Shown piece by piece: positions 52,815 through 62,533 of a stretch of DNA of 64,000 nucleotides; position 1 is the first letter of the stretch; each line of letters starts with the position of its first letter. The DNA lies in contig OY970284.1 of assembly GCA_963715895.1 (NCBI GenBank), forward strand, positions 5,022,001 to 5,086,000. Reading direction: 5' to 3'. A program made the position numbers and the translations under genes. Under the pieces are notes generated by a model. The model saw nothing but the letters and a program-made list of their open reading frames with translations. It was not told the origin of the DNA and did no database searches. Source of the stretch: JADGNZ01 sp963715895 (lineage in GTDB: Bacteria; Acidobacteriota; Thermoanaerobaculia; Gp7-AA8).

Positions 52815-55800
52815 TGTGGCGGCTCCGGACACGGAATGCCAAAGTTAGTACCCAAGAATCTCACGCCGTGCGTTAAGACCCCCTTGCTCTTGCTGACTAT
52901 CTGATCCGACTGTCCAAAGTTGAAGCCGCCATCGGAACTCGTGTACTGGAACGGGCAGAGGCACAGAGTGTGAAAGGTGATCTTCTCCTTCCAAAACGCC
53001 GTAGAGACCAGATATTTCACCCAAATGCATTCCTCATCGAAAAATGGCCAGAACCCGAATTCGCCGCCCGCATTACTGTCGGGAGGGCCAAACTTGTAAC
53101 CTCCAGCCTGCGCAATCGCGCCATTCGTTCCCTTGTACCCGGCGTCCATCTCCGGCTCGTGCGGATGTTCGTAGGTTCCTGCCTCTTGCCACCCGGTCCA
53201 CCTTGGAAGCGTGTTGAAGTACACCTGTTTCGCGCCCATCGTCGTGAAGCTGTGGCAGATCAGGCCGAAAGGATCATCGTAACCGATGGGATTATTGTCC
53301 GCATACGAATACGCTCGTAAACTTGCAATCGTGAGGTGCTCTTGAAGAGGATCTTCGCTGAGGAAGCGACCGTGCGGGGCGTCGTAATAGCGCGCGCGGT
53401 AGTACCATGACGGACCACCGGTTTCGCGCCCCGTGTAGCCGAACAGCTCTGCAGGCGGACTTGCCGTCTCTCCCCAGGGCGAATAGCCCGTGGAGTTCAA
53501 AACAGAGCCAATGGAGTCTGTCGAAACCACGATGGAGCCAAGACCATCTACGCCGAAGTACGTAACACTGCCGTTCGCCGTACGTTTAGCGAGCGGCTCA
53601 TCAATCCCTGGGCCAAAGACGTAGTCGGTGGCCACACCCGCAGTGGAATTCCGTTCGCCGACGGTGTTGCCGCCCATGCCAATGTACCGGGTAGTACTCC
53701 CGCCCGACGCGGTTGACGCCCTACCGAAAGCGTCGTAGGTATAAGTCTTCCCACCATAGGAGGTCATGCGACCTGCGTAATCCCATCCGTAGGCGTTCGA
53801 CACGCCGGCCGCGGACGCTGCCGTCACATTACCGGCCGCATCATACGTAAACTCGTACGAACTGTCGTTGCGAAGGCGTTGGCTATTGCCGCCACTGGCA
53901 TTGGTGTAATAGGTGTATGGCAGGGTATACCCGAGGCTCGGAACGCGTCTGCTGAGGCGGTTGCCGATCGCATCGTACGTCCAGGCATCGTAAGTGTTAT
54001 TCGGGTAGTCGGCTCGGACAAGCTGATAACGGTCGTCATAGGAGTACTTTGTGAGACCGCTGACGATGTTCGGCGCTCCTGGCGCTGTGGCCGAAACGCT
54101 GGTCCTCTGGCCACGCATTGAATAGTCGCCCGCCTGCCAGTTATAGTCATATGCATAGTCGAACGACACGATGGTGTCGCCGCCGGGAGATGTATTGTTG
54201 ACGTTGGTCAGGCGATCCTGGTTGTCGTACGTGAACCGCCGCTGTTGATTGTTGGGAAAGGTGATCCGATTGTACTGACCGCTCGGCGTATAATCGAAGA
54301 TGAACTGGCCGCTCAGCCAGCTCCATGTCTCGCTGGTCACCTGCCCATTCGGGCCATAGCCATAGGCAACGCTTTGCGGGGACGTGTTTGTTCCGAATGG
54401 TGGCTGAATCGTATACGAGCTGAGGAGTGAACCTGTACCACCATACACGTAGGTCTTCTTCTCGCTACCTGCAGTGTCGTCCACGGTAAGTCGCCACGAA
54501 CTGTCGTAGCTGTAGTTGTGAACCATCACGGCGGATGTCTGGCTGTCCTGAAGCTGGATCAGCTTCTGACCATCGTAGGTATAGGATTGCCCAAGAGGGC
54601 CACCGAAATTATTGTAACCGTTGTACTGGAAAGAGAGTATCCGGCCGAGTCCGTCGTAAACATATTGAATGGTGTTTCCGCGGCGATCGGAGTGCCAGCT
54701 AAGCTTGCCATTGAAGGTGCTGTAGGTGTCTATTGAGCCGTCAGGGTATGTGACGGTCGCCAGTTCTCTGGTGGGGCTGTAGCCGTAGCTCGTTTCGTTG
54801 CCGTTGGCATCACGAATCTTTTGCAGGAGGCCATGTTGATACGTGAACAGTGTGACGTTGCCGAGGGCATCGACGGCTTGTACCAAGTGTCCAAGCGCAT
54901 CGTATCCCGACTTCGTGAGTCGGCCGTTTGGGTCGGTAACATTCGTGAATGTCAACCCGGTGGTCGAATCGTAGTTATCGTACGAGTAGGTTGTAACCGT
55001 CTCGTACGGAGAGGTCGGGCTGGGTTTTGGTAGCGTCACGGTAAGGATTCGGTTCAACGCGTCGTACGTCGTTGTCGTGGTGTGACCGTTCGGATCGGTC
55101 GCTGAGATCGGTCGTCCCAGAACATCGTATGATATTTGAGTAACGCTCGGCGCACCGGATGTCGTGATCGAGGTGAGATCGCCCGCGGCGTTGAAGCCAT
55201 ATGCTGTCACGATGCCGTTGTCATCTGTCGCGTTCGATAGCCGGCCATGCGGTGTGTACTGGAATGATGCAACCAAGTCCTTCGTGATCGTATCCGCTCG
55301 TACTCGCCAGACTCGATAGAGTTCTCCAGGTCCGGCCACATTCGCGGCGTTATAGTCGTAGTACCATCCGGCCCAATTCGTCTTGAGATTACCGGAATAA
55401 TCTTTAGGAATGATGCTGGCGACCTTCTCCGGCCAGATCGGGTCGTAGGTGTACCACCAAACGGCGGTTCCGCTGCCGGACGAGGGTGGCTCGGGACTTG
55501 GTTTTGTGACCGTAACAACCCGGCCGAGAGCGTCGTACTGGAGCTGCGATTGGCCCCCGCTCGGACTTGTGACGGTTATTGGTTGGCCATTTACATAATT
55601 TCCAGCGTCGACCAAACCTGTCGAGTCATAAGAATAGGAACCGCCGCCGAGCGAATTGGCCTTTGCGGTGTTCTGTTGCGATGGCTGATATTGATAGGTG
55701 TACTTCTCGCCGGCTGAGGCCGCCGGTGCGGCTTCATCAAACGCCCCGTCCGTGTAGCTTTTCAATTTGCCATCGGCGTACCATTCGAGAGCACTGATGA

Positions 55801-56677
55801 CGCGGCTCCAGCGGTCGGTAATCGTCGTGAGTACCTTTCCAAAGCGCCCCGCCCCATAGGTATAGTTTGTCGAGCGGAGCGACCCGTTCCCGGACACCGT
55901 TGGGTCGGCCACGCCGGTTAGTGTACCGTCGTTCGTGTCGTAGTAGTACTTCACCTGCCGCCCACTGTTGTCGGTCAGGGCGCTCAACCGTCCGTCCGCG
56001 CCCCACGTGAGATCGATGTAACGACCGGAGCCAGCGCTGTCGGCGACCCGCTGCACGCGGAGCGCGGAGTCGTACGTCCAAGTGATGACATTGCCGAAGT
56101 CGTCGGTGAGCGACGACAGGGAGCCGTCGATACCGAACGCCCAGACGGTGTGGGTATGCTCAATGGTCAGCGAATACGTCCCGTCGCCGTTCCGGACCAA
56201 CTTGTCGTTTCGCCCCGCCGGAGGCGAAAACGTCCCAGAGCTGTCGGCTGGGAAACGGTAGACAACTCCGTCAGGCAGGACGACATCGGCTTCGTGTGAA
56301 TAGGTGCTTGGCGCTGCAAAGAGATAGGTTGCGTAATAGAGTCGGGGCATCAGGCTGGACGACCAACCCACACCTACCGGACCGTCAGTGGCGCGGCTGC
56401 TGTCGTAAAGCCGCGACGCGACCAAACTGAAGCTCCCCGCGGTCGGGATGGAAAGGTCGACGGCGTCCGTCGCGTAGATACCCGTCGCGACGTAGCAGGG
56501 TGATTTCGTGCACTTGTCGCATTCTTTTGGCTGGCAAATCGGCGGCGGACTTGCCGGCGGCGGTGGTTGAGGCACGGTGGTCGGCGTCAGGCAAAATGTC
56601 TGCGCCTCCGCTCCAGCGGCAAAGAGTGAAGCAGCAATGATCAGGCAGGCGATGGTGAGAAACGTTCTCGATGACAT
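52811..56677 (-). CDS. Rhs/YD-repeat protein with unique C-terminus
   Basis: 1,288 residues. Signal peptide (MSSRTFLTIACLIIAASLFA) ending near GAEAQ, a Pro/Cys-rich segment (ICQPKECDKCTKSPC), then the N-terminal DUF6531-like part (TDAVDLSIPTAGSF) and many YD repeats (YDALGRVVTVTKP, YDVLGRPISATDPNG) forming the Rhs shell. The core ends with the Rhs hallmark FLSEDPLQE then YADNNPIGYDDPFG. The last 150 residues are unrelated to the repeats and carry five Cys; this is the variable tip. In polymorphic toxins the tip is a toxin, but this one matches no toxin that I recognise. GGGAG lies nine bases before the ATG. Confidence 0.88.
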   Translation of the reverse strand: MSSRTFLTIACLIIAASLFAAGAEAQTFCLTPTTVPQPPPPASPPPICQPKECDKCTKSPCYVATGIYATDAVDLSIPTAGSFSLVASRLYDSSRATDGPVGVGWSSSLMPRLYYATYLFAAPSTYSHEADVVLPDGVVYRFPADSSGTFSPPAGRNDKLVRNGDGTYSLTIEHTHTVWAFGIDGSLSSLTDDFGNVITWTYDSALRVQRVADSAGSGRYIDLTWGADGRLSALTDNSGRQVKYYYDTNDGTLTGVADPTVSGNGSLRSTNYTYGAGRFGKVLTTITDRWSRVISALEWYADGKLKSYTDGAFDEAAPAASAGEKYTYQYQPSQQNTAKANSLGGGSYSYDSTGLVDAGNYVNGQPITVTSPSGGQSQLQYDALGRVVTVTKPSPEPPSSGSGTAVWWYTYDPIWPEKVASIIPKDYSGNLKTNWAGWYYDYNAANVAGPGELYRVWRVRADTITKDLVASFQYTPHGRLSNATDDNGIVTAYGFNAAGDLTSITTSGAPSVTQISYDVLGRPISATDPNGHTTTTTYDALNRILTVTLPKPSPTSPYETVTTYSYDNYDSTTGLTFTNVTDPNGRLTKSGYDALGHLVQAVDALGNVTLFTYQHGLLQKIRDANGNETSYGYSPTRELATVTYPDGSIDTYSTFNGKLSWHSDRRGNTIQYVYDGLGRILSFQYNGYNNFGGPLGQSYTYDGQKLIQLQDSQTSAVMVHNYSYDSSWRLTVDDTAGSEKKTYVYGGTGSLLSSYTIQPPFGTNTSPQSVAYGYGPNGQVTSETWSWLSGQFIFDYTPSGQYNRITFPNNQQRRFTYDNQDRLTNVNNTSPGGDTIVSFDYAYDYNWQAGDYSMRGQRTSVSATAPGAPNIVSGLTKYSYDDRYQLVRADYPNNTYDAWTYDAIGNRLSRRVPSLGYTLPYTYYTNASGGNSQRLRNDSSYEFTYDAAGNVTAASAAGVSNAYGWDYAGRMTSYGGKTYTYDAFGRASTASGGSTTRYIGMGGNTVGERNSTAGVATDYVFGPGIDEPLAKRTANGSVTYFGVDGLGSIVVSTDSIGSVLNSTGYSPWGETASPPAELFGYTGRETGGPSWYYRARYYDAPHGRFLSEDPLQEHLTIASLRAYSYADNNPIGYDDPFGLICHSFTTMGAKQVYFNTLPRWTGWQEAGTYEHPHEPEMDAGYKGTNGAIAQAGGYKFGPPDSNAGGEFGFWPFFDEECIWVKYLVSTAFWKEKITFHTLCLCPFQYTSSDGGFNFGQSDQIVSKSKGVLTHGVRFLGTNFGIPCPEPPQ

Positions 56678-56692
56678 TCGTCGCGCTCCCTC

Positions 56693-58540
56693 TTAGTATC
56701 GGACGGTGACCAGCGGCCGCACGGTCGCAGCGCTGCCGGCGGAGTCGGTGGTGGTCAGGATGATTTCGTAGACATCTGGGGCAACCCAGTCGCCGTTGTC
56801 GGCCCGCCCATTCCAGTGGACGGTGAGATGGCCTGCTGGTTGCGCAGCCAGAGCGATGGTCCGTAGTATTGATCCCGAGCCGGTGTTTCGGAACTGACAG
56901 GCGGTTGTGACGCTCCTCGACTGGAACGTCGCCACGTCGAATGACACATCAAGGCCGGTCGCGATCGAGGTCGCGGATGCCGGGTTGAAGATCGACGATG
57001 AGATGGCGAGATTCGAGATCGCGGGATTCGTACCGAAGACGAGCACCGCGTTCTTCGGCCAGTTGTCGTTCCGGCGAATGACCGCCAAGTACGGCGCGGA
57101 CGGCACATAGATCGATGAGGTCGTGCGGCCGAACCAAGCGATTTCGTGCGCGCCCGCGGACTGGTAGTCATTCGTGATGCACTCGGTTGGATTGCAGGAG
57201 GTGTCCGCTTCCGGACTGGTGCCTACCTTGACGACGACAATCGCAGGCGTCGAGCCGGTGCACGCGGGCGGATCGCCGCCGCCGACGCAGTAATTGATGC
57301 GCAGCGGTTTGTTGGTGAACGGATCGAAGATGACGCTTGAGTCGTTGCAAGCCACGAGCGCGCCTGCGCCGTTGCGACACTTTCCGTATGGCAGTTGCGT
57401 CACGCCGCCCACGAACTGTGTGCTCTGGTCCCAGGTGACCGTGCCGGACCCGGAGACGGCGGTGGCGATGTACTGGTAGGCTCCGTCCGCGACCACCACG
57501 CCGGCGTCGTTCGTCCCGTTCCAGACGTCCGTGTACGTGGCCGGGGAACGCTGCGCATTCACGAGCGTTCGGACGACCGTTCCGGTTTGCACGGAGCGGA
57601 TGGTGATTGTCTCGGTGAGCGTAAACGGGACGACTGAGGTGTAGGTGACCGTGCCGCTTGCGGCAGCGTTCAACTGGTAGACGCTTTGACTAACCGTGAA
57701 GCTCGGCAGCGTGACTGTGACATGGAAGGAGCCGAACGCGGAGTTGGCGTGCGCGTCGGTGGCCGAACAGAGCACCGTCGTCATACCTGTTGGAAAGGTA
57801 TCGCCCGATGCCGGCGCGCAGGTGACGGCGATCGAGCCATCGATGGCATCGGTCGCCGTCGCGGTAAAGGTCACGACCTGCGTGCTGCTCGCGATGTCTG
57901 CCGGCACATGGATCACCGGCGAACCGGTATCTGAGACGTAAACCTCAAAGCTGCCGGAGGTGCTACCGGAGCTGTCCGTCGCGGTGCAATTCACAGTCGT
58001 GCTATCGAGCGGGAACAGCGAGCCCGAGGCGTGGTCGCAAGTGATCGTCGGTGCCGGTGCTACGAAGCTGTAGCCAGTGACGGTGAAGGAAACGTTCGCG
58101 CCGGCGGGACCGGTTGCTTCCGCGAAGACCGACTCGGGCAGGGCAAGCAGCGGAGCCTGCTGGCCGGGTCGCGCGAGCACGTCGAAGGAAGCGGGGCCGA
58201 TCGTGCGTACGCCCGTATCATCGGTCGCGATGACGGTGATGGAGTAATGGCCCGTGACCATGAGCACCTGATCGGGAATCGCCAGATAGACCGTGTCAGA
58301 GCCCGAGGCCGGATCGTGGAACCCGCCGCTCCAATCCCGCGTGAAGGAGCCTGCGGGACCGGAGATGACGCACTGCGTGGTGAGGGTGCCGATCAGATTC
58401 ACGCCCTGGAGCGTCACGAACTCCTCGACGTCAAAGACGTAGTAGAACGAGGGGCTCACCGAGGTGATCGAGTCAGCGAAAGCCGCGGATGAGACGAGCA
58501 GAAGAAGAGAGAGAACCGCGGCGATCCTTGCGCGGTTCAC
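56693..58540 (-). CDS. Secreted HYR/FlgD Ig-like protein in the Rhs operon
   Basis: 615 residues. Starts at GTG 58540 (overlaps the upstream TGA, GTGA), signal peptide RIAAVLSLLLLVSSAAFAD. An IPT-like start (ITSVSPSFYYVFD) is followed by two HYR-type domains (ITCDHASGSLFPLDSTTVNC, VTCAPASGDTFPTGMTTVLC), and two FlgD Ig-like units with the hallmark DVWNGTNDAGVVVADGAYQY and HWNGRADNGDWVAPDVYEI. These form extracellular beta folds. It lies 15 bp before the Rhs gene, so it is likely part of its surface apparatus. Confidence 0.8.
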   Translation of the reverse strand: MNRARIAAVLSLLLLVSSAAFADSITSVSPSFYYVFDVEEFVTLQGVNLIGTLTTQCVISGPAGSFTRDWSGGFHDPASGSDTVYLAIPDQVLMVTGHYSITVIATDDTGVRTIGPASFDVLARPGQQAPLLALPESVFAEATGPAGANVSFTVTGYSFVAPAPTITCDHASGSLFPLDSTTVNCTATDSSGSTSGSFEVYVSDTGSPVIHVPADIASSTQVVTFTATATDAIDGSIAVTCAPASGDTFPTGMTTVLCSATDAHANSAFGSFHVTVTLPSFTVSQSVYQLNAAASGTVTYTSVVPFTLTETITIRSVQTGTVVRTLVNAQRSPATYTDVWNGTNDAGVVVADGAYQYIATAVSGSGTVTWDQSTQFVGGVTQLPYGKCRNGAGALVACNDSSVIFDPFTNKPLRINYCVGGGDPPACTGSTPAIVVVKVGTSPEADTSCNPTECITNDYQSAGAHEIAWFGRTTSSIYVPSAPYLAVIRRNDNWPKNAVLVFGTNPAISNLAISSSIFNPASATSIATGLDVSFDVATFQSRSVTTACQFRNTGSGSILRTIALAAQPAGHLTVHWNGRADNGDWVAPDVYEIILTTTDSAGSAATVRPLVTVRY

Positions 58541-59667
58541 CGCGCGCCTCGCGATGCCGCTTTGACAACTTCGCCTCGCCGGGCGCGGATCGTGTCGGTT
58601 GCGAGCGGCCCCCACTCGCTCCGCCAGTTGATCGAGACTCGCTGCACCGATTGATCGTGCTGCAGCGGAACGTCGACAATCTTTCCCACTGCGACCGTCT
58701 CGCCAACGCGACGTCCATTGATGAAGCGGTGGATGCGCGAGGGCTGACGAGCGAACGCGGCTGCCGTCGGTCCACTGAGCGAAAGGCGGAGCCGTATGGC
58801 ATCGTCGTGAACGATCCACGTGCGCTCGGCGGCCGACCAAGTGGCATTGAGCGGCTCGACCCGCAATGAAGGCGAGACATCGTCAATCGTCGAGAGGCCG
58901 CCGTGATGTTCGAACGCAGAGTGCCGATGCGAAAAAACCGAGGCACCCTTGCGCCTAACCGCCTCCCCGACGAAGGTTCGCTCGTGATTCCCGTAGGCGA
59001 TCACGGTCCCGTCCGCGAGCGGCTCGGCGGCGATGGACACCGCAAATCCATCGAGGTCTGCGATGAAAACTCCACCGCGATCATCGAAGCCGTTCCAGTG
59101 CTCGGCGATCGTGCCGCCGGAGCGCGGTTCGCGGTTGACGATGGTCTTCATGACCGGCCCGTCGATCGCCTTACCTTGCGCGTCGAAGACTGCGCTGCCC
59201 GCCTGAATGTGAACGCGAGACGCGCGAGGAAGAGTGTAGGCCAGCGTGCCGCTACGCCGGTCGAAGTAGCGCGGCGGAATCGAAACTGGCGTTGACGGGT
59301 GATCGGCGGGGAACCACAGCTCGCGGCTCTTCGCATCTGACCATGCGATGCGGAACGAATACGCTTCATCTGCCACAACCCGGCCGGCGTCATCTCGTCC
59401 GTCCCACGCAAATGAGCAATTCCCCTTAACCGTGTGCGCCGCGGCGATCGAACGCACGACGAAGCCGTCGCGGTCGACGACCTGAATGGAAGCGCGTCCC
59501 GCCTTCAGGAACGTGACGGCCAGATCGACCGTCTCGGCGGCTTTCGGATTGAACGTGTCGCGTTTCAGCGAAACGGTCCCGATCGCGCGCGTCCCCTCAG
59601 CGATGAGCGGCGAAACCAAAAGGCAGGAGGTCAGAAGAAGGAGCGTGATTTTCACCGAATGACGCAT
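58537..59667 (-). CDS. Secreted FlgD Ig-like protein, first gene of the Rhs operon
   Basis: 376 residues from the ATG 59667 with GGAG seven bases upstream. Signal peptide (MRHSVKITLLLLTSCLLVSP) then FlgD Ig-like units: FAWDGRDDAGRVVADEAYSF and HWNGFDDRGGVFIADLDGFA. The stop overlaps the next gene's GTG. Role unknown; the shared FlgD-type domain with the next gene suggests they work together outside the cell. Confidence 0.75.
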   Translation of the reverse strand: MRHSVKITLLLLTSCLLVSPLIAEGTRAIGTVSLKRDTFNPKAAETVDLAVTFLKAGRASIQVVDRDGFVVRSIAAAHTVKGNCSFAWDGRDDAGRVVADEAYSFRIAWSDAKSRELWFPADHPSTPVSIPPRYFDRRSGTLAYTLPRASRVHIQAGSAVFDAQGKAIDGPVMKTIVNREPRSGGTIAEHWNGFDDRGGVFIADLDGFAVSIAAEPLADGTVIAYGNHERTFVGEAVRRKGASVFSHRHSAFEHHGGLSTIDDVSPSLRVEPLNATWSAAERTWIVHDDAIRLRLSLSGPTAAAFARQPSRIHRFINGRRVGETVAVGKIVDVPLQHDQSVQRVSINWRSEWGPLATDTIRARRGEVVKAASRGAR

Positions 59668-59788
59668 CGCCAATCTCCATGTTCGTATCGTGGTTAGACG
59701 CCTGGGACCACAGGATCGAAACCGGTCTCGCCGACCTTGTGCCGTCTATTGATGGAGTGCCGCAGCCGACAAAAGTCCCACCCTTCGG

Positions 59789-60025
59789 TTAGTGGCTTCC
59801 AATCCCGAAGAAGAGCTCTGCTTCCGTGACCCGTCGCCCAATGAGGGCCGAACACGCCGCGACGAGCCTGGAGCTCGTTCTCGCTGAGGCAAGGCTGCCC
59901 TTTCGCAAGCGGAGGATCGTCGGCCGGCTGACGTTCGCCTTCCGTGAAAGTCGGAGCGGTCGAATGTGGTGATCGCGCAACCATCTGTCGAACGTCGTGT
60001 CGAATCTGATCGGCATCGAATTCAC
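59789..60025 (-). CDS. Small XRE-like HTH protein, 78 residues
   Basis: Contains LRLSRKANVSRPTILRLRKG, a helix-turn-helix of the XRE type, then SRLVAACSALIGRRVTEAEL. The same pattern (SRQHLLRMRKGE) opens the TPR protein at 61099, so the two share a DNA-binding module. Begins at GTG 60025 (or ATG 60016, preceded by AGGGGTG). The 120 bp between it and the Rhs operon contain no gene that I can support. Confidence 0.55.
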   Translation of the reverse strand: MNSMPIRFDTTFDRWLRDHHIRPLRLSRKANVSRPTILRLRKGSLASARTSSRLVAACSALIGRRVTEAELFFGIGSH

Positions 60026-60106
60026 CCCTGGGCAGGCGTAGTTGAAGCGAACGGGTGGCGGCTGGCGGCGAGATGCAGAGAGAGATTGTCCGGGCCCGGT
60101 CCATCA

Positions 60107-60649
60107 TTACGCTGGGCAAGTGGCACGAGGTTGAAGCAGGTGTGCCTTTCGAGGTGAGGTTCGGCCGCCAGCCGCCATAACAGTTTCGTCTTTGTTCTCT
60201 CTCCTTCTGCGTAGTCCAGCGCCACCGCTGACTACGGCAAGCGCCGCGCGACCAAGAATGGTCCCCATCGCGTCGCGAAGCGCTACCTCTATTGTTCTGA
60301 AGAACCGTTTTTCCGCCGCACTCTGACGACGCCCGCGGCGCGCAAACTCGGCGTCGCTCTCAGCGATGTCGCGGGTGGAGAGCTCGGGTTGCAGTACAAG
60401 AACGATCGGTAACACGCCTTCGCCGGTGGATTGCAGCGAGTCCATAAAACCCTCGACTACTTCGTGAACGATGAGCGAGAGCGCGCTCAAAAACTGACGC
60501 GCAGGAACCTTCGAGCCCACTGCTTCTACGATCGGCTTCCGGACTCTCCGCATGCGATCCGTAGCTTGGATGGGACGCCGGCGAGTGGTGCTGGTCGGAG
60601 CGGCGCCGGCTTGTCGGCTGTGCGATCGTGAGGGACGGGTTGGGTTCAT
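60107..60649 (-). CDS. Hypothetical protein, 180 residues
   Basis: Basic N-terminus, then RQFLSALSLIVHEVVEGFMD and VLPIVLVLQPELSTRDIAES, Ala-rich helix RTIEVALRDAMGTILGRAAL and a basic tail. No recognised domain. The ATG at 60649 is chosen because the frame further up is low-complexity. It lies upstream of the small HTH gene in the same direction. May be real; evidence is only open frame and plausible composition. The 220 bp on to 60871 hold no supported gene. Confidence 0.4.
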   Translation of the reverse strand: MNPTRPSRSHSRQAGAAPTSTTRRRPIQATDRMRRVRKPIVEAVGSKVPARQFLSALSLIVHEVVEGFMDSLQSTGEGVLPIVLVLQPELSTRDIAESDAEFARRGRRQSAAEKRFFRTIEVALRDAMGTILGRAALAVVSGGAGLRRRRENKDETVMAAGGRTSPRKAHLLQPRATCPA

Positions 60650-60871
60650 GTTCTGGCTTTCCGTGGGGCGATGAAGGGCCAACCTCGCCCCTTGGCGGTT
60701 AAGATACTTATGGACGTGTTTACGAACGGCAGCAGGAAACCACGCCGACCCTGTCAGGTCAACCATGGTGCAGATATGCGTCATGTGGCTCAACCCGAGC
60801 ACATCAGACACATTTCTGCGTCATTTGATCCGAGGGGTAGGACTTCTTTCTGTCGGTGCACTCCCTAAGAG

Positions 60872-61069
60872 ATGATGCCCGGCGACGACCAAGCTGAACC
60901 GACGTGCTCTCCATCGACAGCCGATGCGTGGTTATTGATCGACTACCGCCTGATGTGCGACTGCGTGGGGCCGCTCAGCCTTGCCGACTTCATCGCGGGC
61001 TACCGGTCGATCGATGAGTGGTTCGCACACCATCATTTGCCGCTGCCGGAGATGCAACTTGCGAGTTGA
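60872..61069 (+). CDS. Small protein, 65 residues, ahead of the HTH-TPR gene
   Basis: Sequence with strongly coding-like third positions (ADAWLLIDYRLMCDCVGPLS, LADFIAGYRSIDEWFAHHH). The ATG pair at 60872/60875 has only a weak AAGAG upstream. It ends 29 bp before the GTG of the TPR gene. Unknown function. Confidence 0.45.
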   Translation: MMPGDDQAEPTCSPSTADAWLLIDYRLMCDCVGPLSLADFIAGYRSIDEWFAHHHLPLPEMQLAS

Positions 61070-61098
61070 CGGATGCCGGTAAACACACGAGGGCTGCT

Positions 61099-62520
61099 GT
61101 GCTGACGCGACTCGAGATCTTCAGGGTGTCGCGGGGCATCGCGGTCGGAGACCTGATCGCGGAAGCGGGTATCAGCCGCCAGCATCTGCTCCGGATGCGC
61201 AAAGGCGAACTCCAGCCCCGCCGCGACATGATCGCGGCGGTCGTATCGGCATTGCGGCAGCTCTCACTCGAAGACGTGCAGCCGGAAGACGTTATCGAGC
61301 TCACGGTCGAGGAATCCGGACCTTGGCGACGGCAAGGCCGGCAACGCCTCTCTGCAGATATCAGCGAGTGGAAACGCGAGCGCGACGCGGCGGCTGATCT
61401 CCTTGGGGCGCTGCCGAAGATGCCTATCGATGATTGGCTTCCATTCTTGGAGAAGCGCGCACACTCCGACGCAGCCGTGCGTGCACTGCTCTTCGAGGGT
61501 CGCCGCATCATCGACGAAGACCCGCGGCATGCCCGTGCGCTCTTTCATGTGGCGACCCAACTGGCAGAGCGTCTGACGACCATTCGCCGCGAATACCGGC
61601 TCGCGCTCGTGGGGAGAGCCTGGCTTGAACTCGCGAACGCGCTCCGACAACTCGGCTTGATTCGAGAGGCCTTGGGTCCGCTTGAAGAGGCGGAGCGCCG
61701 ATTCGAGGGAGAGCCGTACTGCACGAAGGAGCTTGGCCGCGCATGGCTCGCGCGCGGCACGATTCTCATGAAGATGGGCGATCTTGCCGGAGCGGAGCAC
61801 TACCTCGCCTGCGCGGTGAACATCTTCGCCGCTGTCGACGATCCGGTTCGCATCGCGAAGGTTCGGATGGTGCAAGCGGGGGTGCTCTTCGAACGGAGCG
61901 ATTTCGAGGGAGCGCGCTCGCTCTGGCTCGCGGCGGTACCCGCCTTGAGCGCCGGCAGGGAGCGCCACGCGCTGCCGGTCGCGTGGTTGAATCTTGGCCT
62001 CTGCGACGTGGAACAGAACCGTATCGGGTCGGCAAGAACGTGGCTCGAAAAAGCGTTGCACGCTTTTCAACGCATTCGCTGCGAGGTCGAGGTGCTTCGA
62101 ACGCAGTGGGCGCTCGCGCGTATCAACGCGCTCTTTGAGGATCGGAAGTCCGGCTTAGCGGCGTTGTTCCAACTGCGTGCCGCCTTCGAGAAACGCGGCC
62201 TTCTCACCGATGGCGGGATGGTGATGCTCGATGCGACGGAAGCATTGCTCATCCCACCGCGACGGCCGGGAGCAGCGGCTCAAATCTGCAACTCGCTACC
62301 TCAGCTCTTTGACCGCGCCGGTGCGACGCGGGAAGCACTCAAGGCTCTGGCGTATCTCCAGGAGGCGGCAGCGGCGCATCGCCTCACGGTGGAAGATGTC
62401 CGTTCCGTAAAAATCTTTTTGGATCGCGCAGAAGACGGACAAGAGGATGCGTTCGTGCCGCCGAAGAAAAGAAGCGCGACGAGGAGCGAGCGGCCTGCAG
62501 GCCCCTCGTCGGACGGGTGA
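61099..62520 (+). CDS. HTH (XRE-like) plus TPR regulator
   Basis: 473 residues from GTG 61099. The N-terminal HTH (EIFRVSRGIAVGDLIAEAGI then SRQHLLRMRKGE) is followed by a linker and an array of helical TPR units, e.g. LVGRAWLELANALRQLGLIR, ALGPLEEAERRF, LARGTILMKMGDLAGAEHYL, AWLNLGLCDVEQNRIGSART. C-terminal tail basic and disordered. XRE-TPR is the architecture of RRNPP-type peptide receptors (Rap, PlcR, PrgX) as well as of other regulators. Longer frame to 61018 overlaps the small gene before it. A 19-codon frame with a strong ribosome-binding site lies convergently at its 3' end. Confidence 0.8.
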   Translation: MLTRLEIFRVSRGIAVGDLIAEAGISRQHLLRMRKGELQPRRDMIAAVVSALRQLSLEDVQPEDVIELTVEESGPWRRQGRQRLSADISEWKRERDAAADLLGALPKMPIDDWLPFLEKRAHSDAAVRALLFEGRRIIDEDPRHARALFHVATQLAERLTTIRREYRLALVGRAWLELANALRQLGLIREALGPLEEAERRFEGEPYCTKELGRAWLARGTILMKMGDLAGAEHYLACAVNIFAAVDDPVRIAKVRMVQAGVLFERSDFEGARSLWLAAVPALSAGRERHALPVAWLNLGLCDVEQNRIGSARTWLEKALHAFQRIRCEVEVLRTQWALARINALFEDRKSGLAALFQLRAAFEKRGLLTDGGMVMLDATEALLIPPRRPGAAAQICNSLPQLFDRAGATREALKALAYLQEAAAAHRLTVEDVRSVKIFLDRAEDGQEDAFVPPKKRSATRSERPAGPSSDG

Positions 62521-62533
62521 CCCACAGGTGCGC

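Noticed and set aside
59694..59790. Segment that on the - strand looks like a T-arm (GGTTTCGATCCTG) and might be a tRNA remnant or right attachment site
   Set aside because: The T loop has an extra base, no cloverleaf can be drawn, and it does not match the tRNA-Glu 3' end.
60671..60868. 65-codon forward frame before the small gene at 60872
   Set aside because: No ribosome-binding site, atypical composition and it covers the likely promoter region between divergent genes.
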